Shown in pieces: positions 48,010-59,589 of a DNA stretch of 64,000 nucleotides. Below the pieces are notes generated by a model. That model had not been told where the DNA came from. It saw nothing but the letters and a program-made list of their open reading frames with translations, and ran no database searches. The DNA comes from Nymphaea colorata (Eukaryota > Streptophyta > Magnoliopsida > Nymphaeales > Nymphaeaceae): contig NC_045148.1 of NCBI RefSeq assembly GCF_008831285.2, forward strand, positions 23,130,283 through 23,194,282, written 5' to 3'. Both the position numbers and the translations under genes were made by a program. Numbering within the stretch: the first letter of the stretch is position 1; the number at the start of each line of letters is the position of its first letter.

Positions 48010-48560
48010 AATGGCCATGACTTTTTCCATGGCTAATGTACAAGTAACTGTGGCTGTTGCAAATAACGGTCACAGCCAAAACCATGCCTAGTGGCCTAGG
48101 TAAATCATGGCGGGTTGATAAAATAGCCAGTCACAAAAAACATGTTTTTTAAAAGAAAAACAAATTGAAATAATAAATAAACCTAGATTTTTTTTTTACA
48201 TTTTTTCCTTTTTATTTATTTTTTTAATGTTTTGAACAGTTTTTTTATTTTCTAATTTTATTTGTTGCAAATCTACCTATTTTTTGATGTTTGTGTTTAT
48301 AGTTTCTCACTTATTTTATTTTTTCTTAATTTGAGTTTTTTTTAATTTTTAAAAATTTGTTGTATTTTTCTAGTTTTTTCTCCTTCATTTTCAAGCTCAC
48401 CATATTGTAGCCAAGTATTGTGACTATGTTCAAAACCATGACAAAAAGTTAATAGCTACAAGGGTTTTTACCAAAGTCAGCTTAGTTAACAGCCACAGGA
48501 AAGGTCTCGGCTGAAAATACTTTCAGCCACAGTTTCGGTGTTTATTTCATGGAAGCTCTC
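48010..48560. repeat. Possible non-autonomous DNA element with inverted subterminal motifs
   Basis: The left part has CTGTGGCTGTTGC and GGTCACAGCC; the right part has CAGCCACAGG and CAGCCACAGTTTCGG. These are related motifs in opposite orientation, around an AT-rich centre. This resembles the subterminal repeats of CACTA elements, but no CACTA ends or 3-bp target duplication could be fixed. Confidence 0.35.
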
Positions 48561-49254
48561 TTACCGCTTCAACAATGACTTTTTGGTTTTGTCATCGGTC
48601 TCCTTTTTCTGTAGTTCTTGCTTTCCGGATCGCAATAATCAGGAACTGAAATGGGTATGTCTGCTTAGCCGCAAGAGATGAAATTCTGCTTCATCATCTC
48701 AAACCACTCTATACAAGTCGCTTCACTTATGCGACGTCTAATCAAAGAGGAGGACAAAATGAATCTTCGACGTGTCTTACTATTGTCACAAAGACTGCAA
48801 TATTTTCAATTTATTGTGACAATATCACCAAAAAACTGGTGAAATGAAAAAATGGGAATTTATCCCACATTTGAAATGAATACTATCACTATGACAAATT
48901 TTGTTAGATCTTTTATTCCTTTTTTAAATCAAAACATTCTCTGATACATCTTAAGCTTTGTTTTCATTTTTATCATGGACTCCTTAGATTTTCTAGAAAA
49001 AGATCCTTTTTAGCTGATTCCAGAAAAAATCTGTTGCCGATGAAAACAGAGGAAATGGTATTTGTGACAATGCTGTTATCTAGTAATTCCAGCTGCAAGT
49101 GCTTAATTAGTTTTTAGTTTTTCATTTTAGAATGGTCACTTATTTCCAGCCGAATTTGATGTAGGAATTTTCAAGGCTTGTACAATTCTTTTTCCCTTTT
49201 AAATGTCTTTTTCATATGATTTACTTACTCCTTCACTCATCGGCAAGCTTCTAG
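48561..49254. other. Intergenic or intronic DNA upstream of DNA ligase exon
   Basis: No further ligase similarity could be read in this stretch. Confidence 0.4.
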
Positions 49255-49735
49255 TTTCGTTTGTCAACTGTTTCCATGGTTCCTGGCATCACTGTTGATC
49301 GAACATGTGCCCAAACAAGCTCTGAAAGGTCAGATGTCATAATGCTGGATTAAGTTAATTGTATTGTGAATATAAGTTTGTTCCACCATTTTTCCTTTAT
49401 TTGGCTCTTTTTCCTTGTAATCCCCTGTACAAATTTTTAAGCCATTTACTCTGCTACTTCCCCTCTTCTTTATTGTAAATTCTTCAGCTTTAGCCATTTA
49501 CATTATTAATCCTTATTTTATTAAATTTTTTCATTGTTGTTCATTTATAAAGAAACATTGGCCTTGTAGTTATGATGGACAACGTGCTCAATTTCACAAA
49601 TTAATGGACGGTTCCATAAAAGTCTTCTCTCGAAGTGTAGAAGAAACAAATTCAAGATCTCCATATTTGGTAAAGATAATCAAGGAGTCATCAAAACAAG
49701 CAGCAAAGAAATATATTTTGGATGGGGAGATGATA
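49255..49735 (+). pseudogene. DNA ligase (plant LIG6/LIG1-type) fragment, two exons
   Basis: ATP-dependent DNA ligases seal nicks through a lysine-AMP intermediate. Exon A (49255-49328), between a CTTCTAG acceptor and an AAG/GTCAG donor, reads STVSMVPGI, matching the segment before the adenylation domain of plant ligase VI. Its second half (TVDRTCAQTSSE) is strongly diverged. Exon B (from 49570 after a TTGTAG acceptor) reads YDGQRAQFHKLMDGSIKVFS and IKESSKQAAKKYILDGEM, the adenylation core. The catalytic lysine that precedes YDG in the family is not encoded here (the codon before is Ser or lies across the splice site). The segment joining A and B in the family is absent, and similarity stops after ILDGEM. 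Most likely a decayed gene piece. Confidence 0.7.
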
Positions 49736-49839
49736 AAAAGTTTTTACAATTTGTCCTCTTCCCATCTGGTTGATAGAACAACTAGTGCTCCATGGATGTC
49801 TTTGTACTTCTGTTCTCCCTCATGCAATTGTAGTGTTAA

Positions 49840-50003
49840 GGGGCTATTGGGCACCAGTAACAAATTGTTACTATCTAGTAAAATAGACTTAAAAATTGGG
49901 GCAGATTCATGAAACCATGTAAAGTAACGATGTATGAATCTACCCTAAATTTTAGGCAGAATCTCTGGACGGCAACAATCTGTTATTGGTGCCAAGTGGC
50001 CCC
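49840..50003. mobile_element. Tourist-like MITE (PIF/Harbinger type)
   Basis: Terminal inverted repeats about 30 bp long: GGGGCTATTGGGCACCAGTA at the left pairs with TTATTGGTGCCAAGTGGCCCC at the right with few mismatches. A 3-bp target duplication TAA lies at 49837-49839 and 50004-50006. Size and TSD fit Tourist MITEs. Confidence 0.8.
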
Positions 50004-50160
50004 TAAAGGACTATGATTGAGACATTTGTGGCTTACACCTTTTCAAAGATTTAAGTCTTTTTGCTAAATGGTTGAACTTCTGTTTGAAGTCTAAGCAGAT
50101 GTAAATCCAAAATGAATCTGTCACTAAGGGCCATGGGGCAATCTAGTAACTTTCTTTTTC

Positions 50161-50275
50161 CTTTCACTTGATAAGAAGTCTTCTGGAAGGTAGAAGGCTT
50201 GCTGATGTAAGTTTGTGTCTTATCACTTGATAAAAGTCATCTAGAAGGTCATATGTTGCTGCTGTAAGTTTGTAT
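50161..50275. repeat. Two-copy tandem duplication, ~57-bp unit
   Basis: CACTTGATAAGAAGTCTTCTGGAAGGT and CACTTGATAAAAGTCATCTAGAAGGT start the two units near 50166 and 50224; each ends GTAAGTTTGT. Confidence 0.7.
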
Positions 50276-50678
50276 CACGAAAACTTTGACAGTAAAAGAA
50301 TAAAATATTTTCATAAAGCAAACTGGAACAAAGAATGTTTGTAATAGATAAGTAGTCAGAACACTTGTGCTAAATAAGTAGTTATAGCACATTAGCTTGT
50401 TGAGATTATGTTTTAGGTTTAATTAGATGTGTATTTTGAATCATAACAATCAAATATTAAGATTTTCCATAAAATCGAATGGCATTTTATAGGCATATAG
50501 TAAAACCAGTACCGAAATGTGAATATATATATGTATATATAAAGAATAAGATGTGTATAATTTTGATTCTTGGAGGGTCTTATCCTGAAGGTATTGAGGA
50601 GTAGTCTTACCTCTCTCTCTCTCTCGGTCTCTTTGGTCTCCTGGCCCATCTCCTCGTGCCATTGCTTTTGTCTGGCTT

Positions 50679-51092
50679 CTTCTGACAGGCCATATCAACA
50701 CTTTTGATCACCTACACCGCCTTGGCATCAGTTTGGCTAACCAGTGTCCTCTATGTCTTGTTGCGACTGAGTCTCGGGTCCACCCTTTTACTTCTTGCCC
50801 TTTTTCCTCTAGTGTCCTTGCTTCTACTTGGCCTTCCCTTGTTAGTAATCTTGCAAACCCACTATCCATTCGTCTTCTCTTCCTCTTTTGTCCTTCCCCC
50901 CACCTGACTGCTTCCTGGGGTCATGTGTGGAGGCCGTGGCTCATTTCAGCTTGGTGGCGCATTTGGGTGGAGCGCAACAACAGGGTCTTCAGGGGCACCT
51001 TCCCTTTACCAGATTCTGTGGCTCGTCTTGTGCAAGGGGATATCCAGTTCGCCATTCGGTTAAAGCGCCGCCGCCAGACTGCGGTTGGGTGA
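50679..51092 (+). pseudogene. LINE C-terminal zinc-binding (zf-RVT) fragment
   Basis: The frame reads LLTGHINTFDHLHRLGISLA, then NQCPLCLVATESRVHPFTSC, the Cys/His domain found at the C-terminus of plant L1-type LINE proteins, then ISAWWRIWVERNNRVFRG, which is also typical. The RT is missing upstream, so it is a 5'-truncated insertion, the usual fate of LINEs. CT-rich sequence follows and may be the 3'UTR. It is open from about 50679 to a stop at 51092. Confidence 0.75.
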
Positions 51093-51364
51093 CTGTGCTG
51101 CTTCGTATTTCCTCTTCTCTCCTATTTTTCTGTGCATTGTATTGTATATTTGTTATTCCTGCTTCTGTTTTTTGCCTCTTCTCACCAAATTTTGTTATAT
51201 ATTCCCATTTTATCGGCTCTCTCTCTCTGTCTCTTTCTAAAAATTCTCTTTTTTCTCTCTCTTTAGTTCTCTCTCTCCCTTTTTCAAATCTCTTTCTCTC
51301 TCTTTCCTTTATTACTTCTCTTTTAATCTCTCTTTTTCTGTTTTTTCTTTTATCTTTCTATCTT

Positions 51365-51401
<37 letters not shown>

Positions 51402-51404
51402 CTC

Positions 51405-51585
51405 CCCTGCCTTTACCAAGTGATGTGTAGCCCAACAGTCGGTTTAGGTGGCGTGCTATAACCACAGCTTCAGTTTGATTCTTGGAGGGTCTTATCCTGA
51501 AGGTTGACCGGTTCTTGTCCACCCTCTTCTCCCCTCTCCTGTATCTCCCCTCCCTTTAGGCTTCTCTCTCCCTCTCTTTATATAC

Positions 51586-51663
<78 letters not shown>

Positions 51664-51905
51664 ATATACATATACATATATATATATATACATATATATA
51701 TATAGACATATATATATATATAGTCCCATCTTGCTTCACCCAAAATCTGTCAACTTCACCAAGGCCAACATTAAGGTGCAGTACCCATGATGGTTATCAA
51801 ACTACACTTGACTTGATAGCAAACCCAGTTTTTATTTTATATGTATGTTGTGGTATGAATGACTTATCTAATTTTCTTTCCAAGCATAGAGAACTCTTTT
51901 CTTTC
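51405..51905. repeat. Polypyrimidine-rich repeat, copy 2
   Basis: Homologous in order to 30430-30870, see copy 1. The motif TTTGATTCTTGGAGGGTCTTATCCTGAAGG also occurs at about 50570, so the LINE coding piece is bounded by direct copies of it. A long (TA)n array with TACATATACA interruptions (51579-51722) splits the homology. Confidence 0.75.
51579..51722. repeat. TA/TACA microsatellite
   Basis: About 144 bp of TA dinucleotides with regularly spaced ACATATACATA interruptions. The Tyr/Ile/Thr-rich frames on both strands (51492-51743, 51504-51911) are products of it. Confidence 0.95.
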
Positions 51906-52187
51906 ATTTAACATGCATATTCACTATGCATTTATAGGATTCATGGATACCCACAGCCAACCCCAAAAGCTTTTTGTAGAAAGCAAAAAAGAAAATGAAA
52001 AAAAGTAAAAAGCTATAAATGACATTTCTTTTTAACATATGACGAAGATGTCCTTCCATCCTTTACTAGGTAAGATGTGCACGATGCACACAACCTTCTC
52101 TCTCATGTAACAGTCACCTGGGCAGCGACTTTGGTATTTTTGTCTAAGAAAGAGGTACCAAACCCTTTTGTGTTGGACCATAAGGAT

Positions 52188-52335
52188 AGGGGTGGAGCTA
52201 GAAATTTTTCATGAAGCAGGCCAAATTAGATTTTCTAAATTTTTTTACTAGGGCTGAAATATCATTTTTCAAAATTTTTAATTAGAATAAGTGAAATTTT
52301 TTAAAATTTACATGTAAAATATATATATATATATT

Positions 52336-52368
<33 letters not shown>

Positions 52369-52420
52369 TGTTTTGAGGTTGGGCCAGGGCCCTTGTGAGC
52401 CGTACCATGCTCCGCCTTGC
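52188..52420. mobile_element. hAT-like MITE with perfect 8-bp target duplication
   Basis: ATAAGGAT at 52180-52187 is repeated exactly at 52421-52428. The ends are AGGGGTGGAGC and GCTCCGCCTTGC, partly complementary. A (TA)n run lies inside (52318-52368). This is the best-supported member of the local MITE family. Confidence 0.85.
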
Positions 52421-52467
52421 ATAAGGATGCTCCTATGTTATGCTTGCTTCAATTAACATGATAGCCA

Positions 52468-52903
52468 TTAGAGCTTAATGGTTTTTGTAAGCCCATCTGC
52501 AATCTGCTCTTCAAATGATGTTTGTCTCGCAACAATAGTGCCTTGAGCAACTTTGTCCGTAACAAAATGAACATCCACTTCAGTGTGCGGTCTTCAATTA
52601 TGAAAAAGTTGGAGTAGCTGCTAAATATTTTGCCTTCACAATGTCACACCATATGGATGGTGGATTTTTTTTGTTCTTATTACAAGTTCAACTAGAAATA
52701 TGTCTACCACGTTGCATATTCTGTTATGTGGGCCACTGCATGGCATTCGGCCCCATCTGGATCTCCATACATTTGAACTTCTTTGTTCTTGGGTGGTTTG
52801 ATCTTTGAAGATTAGACAATGAACGGTACCTTTTAAGAATCTTAATATTCTCTCGACAGCTCCCCATTGAGATTCTACAAGATCCTAATAAATTGGCTGA
52901 ACC
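52468..52903 (-). pseudogene. Ty1/copia RT end and RNase H fragment
   Basis: On the minus strand WGAVERILRFLKGT, the conserved end of copia RT, is followed after frame changes by GDPDGA (RNase H start region) and then by HTEVDVHFVTDKVAQGT and FEEQIADGLTKTIKL, ending at a stop at 52468. The last block matches the C-terminal RNase H of plant copia elements. Several stops and shifts separate the blocks. The RT piece at 55850-56044 on the same strand may be its upstream part. Confidence 0.8.
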
Positions 52904-52989
52904 TTGTAATTACCCCTAAATTTGTAAGTTTCATATATATCTAACGTCTTCACAATTATTTTCAACAATTTTCGGTCTCAAATACTTCA

Positions 52990-53420
52990 ATTTATTGCAG
53001 TTCTGAATTTAAATCTAAACTTCCAACCCAAGCCCTACCTCAGTCTAGGCTGATAATTCATGTCAAATCTAGATCTAAACCCAATCCAAAATCCAAAGTC
53101 AAGATCCAAAAACCAAGCTTAGATCCAGTTCTGGATCCAAATCCCAACTTTAGATTTAAAAATAGATCCCTAGATCCCAATTTGGATCTAAAACTGAGCT
53201 CTAGATCTAAAACTAAGCCTTAAATCCAAATTCAAAGTTTTAGATCCAAAGTAGAACTTTAGATATAGACCTAAATCCAAATCCGAGTACCAGATCCAAA
53301 AACCTGCTCTAGATCCAAAACGAAGGTTAAAAACTCATATAGACTTCAGAATCAAAGTCAGGCCCAAAATAGGAAAATAGATTCAGAAAATCGCCCAGAG
53401 ATCTAGATTAGATAAAAAAA
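52990..53420. repeat. Degenerate short-period repeat (TAGATCCAAA-type)
   Basis: Variants of (T)AGATC(C/T)AAA(A/T)CC recur every ~12-25 bases on the plus strand. No coding. Confidence 0.7.
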
Positions 53421-55840
53421 AGAAAAAATCTAGATAAAAAAAAAGGTTCAAACTGAAATGTTTGAAATCGAGCTCAAGAATCAATTCCCAACATCATTTG
53501 CAAGCTCGCCCTCACTTTTTAATTCTACTCAGCTTCATAAAATCCAAATCTGGATACAATCCATATTTCAAGCTTAAGCACCTACCCAATCCATGATCCA
53601 ACCTTTGACATGGGTCTGGGACCCTCCCATTCAAGGAATTAGATCCAGATCGAAAACGAACCTGGAATCATAAAAAATGGAGCCGGACCAGTTTTATAAA
53701 AGGAATATTACCTCTTAAAAGTATTACATATTTTTTGTTGTTAAACTTTTATTTTTTTAGGGTGGGACCTACCTGGGGATGGCAGAGGGGCAAAGGCCAC
53801 CCTTAATTTGCCTCCTTACGCAAAGTTTTTGCAGCGCTTCATGCGCTGCCTAGAGCACTTGTTGTGCTACTAAGTGCTCTGGCCTAGGGTGCATGGTGCT
53901 ATCGAGTGCTATGGTTGAGAGTGCATGGCAGCACCAAGCGCAATGCACAGTCATGTGCACCCAGAACAGGGCCTGCTACATTGACAATCTCCTTTTTTGG
54001 TAAAAATTGGCACCAAGAAAGCAGTTTTGCTCCTCTTGGGTGGGCTTTAGCCCTTCCAACCCCCTTCAAACGATGTTTCCAGAGCTAAGGGCAAATCTCC
54101 ATATGTCAAAACCTATAAAGCAAAATAAAAATAAAATAAATTCAAAAAATTTAAAATTCATAAGAAATCTTGACAAATTAAAAAATGTTCAAATGCTGAA
54201 TTTTAGTTTTTTTTTTTATAGATACTCCCACATCTTCATCATTGGGAATGAGCTAACATTTGGGGAACTCCTTGAGCCCTCTAACTAAGAGCTTTGAAGT
54301 CCTTTTTATCTCTCTTCCTTCATCTATTCTTCTCTCCCACTTTCAACATTTTTTCATCTTCAAACTTGGGATTCTCCTTCTTTTCCAACCTTCATCTTCA
54401 ATGAGTAGAAAGGGGAGCACGTGGACACCCTTGTAAAGCTTCTTCAACAGGTCAGAATTTTCATTTTGGAAGCTTCATTGTTTGATTAAAGTAAAGGACT
54501 CATCTCTTCTTCAACTCTACCATCTCGAGGTATGTAGTATCATTTATCTCCTAATCTTCCCTTCATCCTCTCCCCATGGCCATGTAAGAGACCTATTGAA
54601 ATTTTCTCCTCAAAGCCAAGAGCCACTTTTGAGTGTACTGAAAATATGAGGAAGGTGAAGCCAAGTCTTGTTTGTTTAATAAATTCAAACGGGCATGATA
54701 TGTGTTTTTTTTTACCTTCAATTGATTGTATGCCTTCGTTATATCATTACAGATGATATGCATGTATAGCTTGTTGAATTTTGAGGTTGGGGCTTGTCCA
54801 ACCCATAAAAAACACTATGAATATATAGATGTTAAAATGTGTTTTGACATCACTTGGATCCACATTCCCTTGAAAAAATACCTATTGGTCATCCTGTTAG
54901 TAGCCTTAAAAGAGTGATCCACCTTTAAAAGAGTGTCTTCCCAACCGGATTTAAGAACAAGAGGAGTACTCTTTATTGATAGTTGTTTTTTCTTTTGAAG
55001 TTAGTCTCTCTCCCACACCCAATGGTGGGAGAGACATACTTTTTTTGAAGGATTTCAAAAAATAAGTCCTCCCTAAGGAGGCTATGGAGACTAACCCTAG
55101 GCTCTCCCATGAGCCCAAGTTTCTCTATTGCCTACATAAAATATTGAAGTTGAAATTTTCAAAATTATCTCCTAAATCTTAATTTCTATATAAAAATAAA
55201 AGAAGGGTTAACATATCTTGTTATTAGATCATTTTTTCTTCCTTCTTTTCTTCGCTCGTTCTTAATTTGTCCTTTTTTTTAGAATATTTATATCTGTCTG
55301 ATTATTCCTTAAAATCTCTGTTTTACTAATGTCCCTTTCTCTAGTTCTTCTCTCCCCTAACAATCTTTACATCTCTCTCTCTCTCTCTCTCACACACATT
55401 TTTCCTCTTAAACTCTCTTGCTCTTCTACTAGTTTTTCTCTTTATTTCTTTCCTACTTCTGATAACTAATCTTTATTTCTTTCCTACTTCTTGCTCTTTT
55501 ACTGGTTTTTCTCTGTCCATATTTTCTCTCTCTTTAAAATCTTTGTATATATATCTCTCTCTAACTGTTTTGATAAAGATTTATGAAATACTTTCCTTTA
55601 AAAAGAATTACCTTCCTTCACTTTATAAAGTTTTAACTTCATTACCAAGTATCAGACTACATATAGGTTGAAGATGATGTTCTGGTGAATATGAAATGCA
55701 TTGAGAATGAGCTTAGCCATAGGATTAGTTATCCGTGGTAAATGTGCTGGGAATGGCCAAGCCTCATATCAACAGGCCAGTCCCTTTTTTGTTCTTTTGA
55801 AAATAAAAAACATTTTTTAATACACTCCAGAAACAAAACC
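53421..55840. other. Intergenic DNA, probable insertion between copia halves
   Basis: No recognised gene. The frames at 53906-54088, 54007-54288 and 54726-54917 lack motifs. CT-rich tracts occur at 55370-55400 and 55540-55565. With the repeat before it, this stretch separates two copia pieces that would otherwise be near-contiguous. Confidence 0.4.
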
Positions 55841-55849
55841 TAAACAATT

Positions 55850-56044
55850 TTAGGATGCAAATACCCTATTTGCACATAAGGCAATATCAGGCTGGGTGAG
55901 GGTCACATATTGCAATGCTTCCACAATACTTCAATATAAAGCAGCAGCCTTGAACTTTGCATTGTTACTGACAAATAATTTTATGAATGTGGCCATCGGT
56001 GTGTTCATGGGTTTGGCTTCATACATTTTTGCATGCTTGAAAAG
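55850..56044 (-). pseudogene. Ty1/copia reverse transcriptase fragment
   Basis: The minus strand reads LFKHAKMYEAKPMNTPMATF, then, after a stop, SIVEALQYVTLTQPDIALCA and NRVFAS. This is the conserved KP(I/V)xTPM...LQYLTLTRPDI(A/S) region of copia RT, which lies directly before the WxAVxRILRYLKGT block. That block is found at 52.9 kb on the same strand. Confidence 0.8.
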
Positions 56045-56443
56045 ATTAAAGATATTACTTTCTTTGAGATAACACCAGGCTTCCTCTAAACATTGGCGGA
56101 GGATTCACTTCATGTGTCACTTTTACTTGTAGGGGGGAGGGGTCTCTATTTAACTAACGCGGTCATTTTGGTCTTTTTGATCATCTTTAGTCCATAACAC
56201 ATGGTTCTTTGTTAGAGGGCTATTACATATAACATGCTCCAATGACACAATGTTGCTCACAACATATAATTATCATTCTCCTCATTCAAGGGCTTTTCTT
56301 TTAATAAAATTGGACTTCAGTCCAAAACTTACTAGAATTGTTCATTTTCATTCATTTTTCTTGTTGTTCATCAATTAATATATTTATTGATGTTATATTG
56401 CAAACCACAAAAGAGTGTAATTAGTTAAACCACATAAGTCAGG

Positions 56444-56475
<32 letters not shown>

Positions 56476-56906
56476 TCAGTGGGCTACCTATGTTACTCAT
56501 GACTCCTTTTCTTATGGTTGGCAAAACATTGACTATCATCAATGCATTTTTTTGCAATGTTTTAAACAATACAAAAAAAAAAAATCTTAGTCAGCTGATT
56601 TCAATATAAATAAATGAATGAATGAATATATATATAGAGAGAGAGAGAGAAAGAGAGGGAGAGAGAAAGAAAGAGAGAGTCCACTAGGACTGGCAGACCA
56701 CCCACTCTCTCTTTGTCTCTCTTTATTGACTTGTATATGACCGTGAGAGCATTATTGAGGAGAAAGAGAGTGTGTTCACACATGCACACACACATATAAG
56801 AACTCAAAGCCAGGCCTAGTTGACTAAAGAAACGGTTCAGGCAATTATACTCACACTTAGAGAGACACAAAATTTATAAAAAGATAGAAAAATAAGAGAT
56901 AGTACG
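56045..56906. other. Intergenic DNA with TA and GA microsatellites
   Basis: (TA)n at 56452-56475 and (GA)n at 56634-56680. The second kinase exon expected downstream of the receptor pseudogene (minus strand) was looked for here and not found. Confidence 0.5.
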
Positions 56907-59443
56907 TACCTGGTGCAATGTATCCGGTGGTTCCAAGAGTGGCTGTAAGAGTAGAAGAATTCAGACCAATTAGAATCTTTGCAATGCCAAAATCACTGAG
57001 GTATGCTGTCATGTTCTCATCTAGAAGCACCATTACTTGGCTTTAGATCAGAATGAACTATAGTCTTCGAGTAACCATGGTGAAGATATTCTAGAGCATA
57101 AGCCACATCAATCATGATATCCAATCTCTGAAAGAGATTCAAATGATGGCCACTTGAATGTAGACAGACTTCTAGGCTCCCAAGTGGCATGTATTGGAGA
57201 ACTAAAGCCTTGAAATCTCTACTAGAGCAAGACGTAATGACTTTAACGAGGTTTTAGTGCCTGATTTGGCGCATGACATGCCCTCGACGTCAAAACTTTT
57301 TTATGCTCCCTCAAATGACAAATTAAGGACCTTAACAGCCACTATCGTGCTAGAATTCCTTTGTACACTGAACCAAAGCTTCCATTCCCAGGAAAATTTG
57401 CATTACTGAAGTTGCTGGTTGCATGCAATAGCTCTCGTTGCGACACTGGAAGTGTAATTCCTCGTAATATTTCAATGTCATCAGGATGTTTCAATAATCT
57501 CCTCTTTCTATAGCATGAGATACCAGTGAATGTGCAAATAATGACCAAAAGTGCTGAGCCTCCAAGTGTGCAAACACCAATGACTCTAGCCGCAATGCTC
57601 TTACTTTGCCTCTCTGTTTTGTCTAAGCACAATGGGACATGGAATTTGGGAGCTCCATATAGTGCATAGATCCCTAGGAATGACTCGGCAGAAAGGTTTG
57701 CAAACTTTCCACCGCTTGGAATCTCTCCTTCCAATAGATTGAAGGATAAGTCCAAGACCTTGATGTGTCGATGTTTTTCCCATGATTTTGGTGTCTCACC
57801 CGAAAGCTTGTTGTGGGAAAGGTCAATAGGTTCAACGTTTACCATGTGATCCAGTTGTTGAGGAATGTGACCATCAAATGTGTTATGAGAGAGGTTCAAA
57901 TGCCCTAGCATTTGGAGATTTGATAATGATGCAGGCAACTCTCCACTCAACTTGTTTGCAGAGATATCCATGTTGACCATCATGGCTAAATTTCCGAGAT
58001 TCAGAGGGAGGTGGCCAGTGAAAGAGTTGTCTTTCAAGTATAGCTCCAACAATTCCTTCAACTCACAAACACCAGACGGTAGTGTTGTTGACAAATTGTT
58101 TGAAGTTAGATCCAGTGCTTGCAACCTAGTGAGATTAGAGCTTGAAATAGACCCAATTAGCATGTTGTGTTTAATAGAAAAAACTTACATGCTGACCAAC
58201 TGGTAACGTGAGTCTGGAATTGGACCTTCTAATGAATTGCCAAAAAGGCCTAACCCCTGTAACCTGTTCATTGATCCTATATTTGATGGAATGAGCCCTT
58301 TTATTTTGTTGAATCTCAAATCTAAGACAATTAACTTGGTCAAGTTGGCTAAGGTCAATGGGATAGTATCTTCAATCAGATTAGAGGAAAGGTAAAGTCT
58401 CCACAAGGTGGTTCAGGTTGTGTGACAGAACAACTTCCTCTAGCAGTCAACAGTGGTGAAGGATGTGAAAATGGAGAGCTCACGGTTGCCAGGGACATTG
58501 GTCAACATATTGTGATCAAGGTACAAGCGCCTGATTTGTGAGAGACTACCTAATTCTAATGGTATCAGACCACTAAATTTATTGTTGTCTGTAGTAAGAA
58601 CTCTAAGACTTGTAGCATTAGAAAGAGAAGCCGGGAGAGGGCCATCAAAATTGTTTTCACCCATATAGAGTTGTTGGAGATTGGGCAGGAAAAGGCCAGC
58701 ATCTTTTGAGAGATGCCCTATTAGTTGATTGGCCGCGAAACTCAAAACCTGAAGAGCGGATAGGTTAAACAAGCTCTTAGGCAGTGTACCAGTGAGATTG
58801 TTCATTTCCATGTTAAAGCCCATCAAGTGGGTTTGGCTTCCCAACTCATGAGGAAATTTCCCCTGTATCTGATTTTGGGCAATACTAAACCACTCCAATT
58901 TTGTGAGATTAGCCAAAGCAACTGGAATGGTGCTGGTGAGCCTATTATCACCAATGTGTAAGCGCTTGAGTTCTAACAAACTGCCTAGAAACTTTGGGAT
59001 GCTTCCATAGAATTGGTTATATCGTGCTGGTAGTATTTGGGGACATCAGCAATGGCTCAGTGTTTGTGGAATCAACCCCTCAAGATTGCTGATGTATGGG
59101 GAGATAGTACCTTCAAGTGCCTTTCCGGAGAGGTTCAGAGCAACTACCCTTTGTGAACCACGACTGCATGAAAGTTCATTCCAGACATAGAAAGAGATGT
59201 TGGCATTCCAATTTGATAACACGTTATAAGGGTCTTTAGTGACACAACAATGTGAATTGATAAGTCACGTTGCTCAGAAAAACAAGGGCAGAGGGCACAT
59301 CCCCTTGGCCGAGAACCACAATCAAGGTGAAGGAGGACAAACACGAAAGAAAGACGAGCGGCTGAGGTCACCGACTGGTGGTGGCCATGCCTGTCCAATT
59401 TGTTATGCAGAACATGCATGAGCAGGAATTCAAGGTCGTCCAT
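56907..59443 (-). pseudogene. LRR receptor kinase pseudogene (class XII-like, non-RD)
   Basis: From the N-terminus: LRR cap (NVLSNWNANISFYVWNELSC), then leucine-rich repeats at 58440-58979, 58185-58406 and 57600-58163 (LDLTSNNLSTTLPSG, LSHNTFDGHIP). A membrane segment follows (VIGVCTLGGSALLVIICTFT, then YRKRR). The kinase keeps GNGSFGSVYKG and VAVKVLNLS, IRH, HSDLKPSN and SDFGIAKI, and ends in GYIAP at a CAG/GTACGT donor (56907), the conserved intron site of the FLS2/EFR/Xa21-type family. HSD instead of HRD makes it non-RD, as in pattern-recognition kinases. Stops break the LRR in several places; frame changes occur before VAVK, before IRH and after KPSN, and there is a stop before KSFDV. No second kinase exon follows. 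Confidence 0.9.
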
Positions 59444-59589
59444 TTATGTATAGATTCTCTTCTGGAATTTTTTTCCTTTTCTTTTATATTCTTCAATTCA
59501 TTTTTTTCTGAAAGGAAATTTGGATTTGGATTTTTTTTTTCATCCAAAGATGCGATAATATTCAAAAGTCAGGTTCAGACCTAAGGCTT

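Noticed and set aside
51157-51367. Ser/Leu/Phe-rich tail of the frame 50888-51367
   Set aside because: Translation of a CT-rich tract; the zf-RVT frame beside it is the real remnant.
51492-51911. Two open frames rich in Tyr, Ile and Thr
   Set aside because: Translations of a TA microsatellite on each strand.
54726-54917. Possible copia RNase H tail (HYEYIDVKM)
   Set aside because: Only a few residues resemble the KHIDV block and nothing follows; the real copia pieces nearby are on the other strand.
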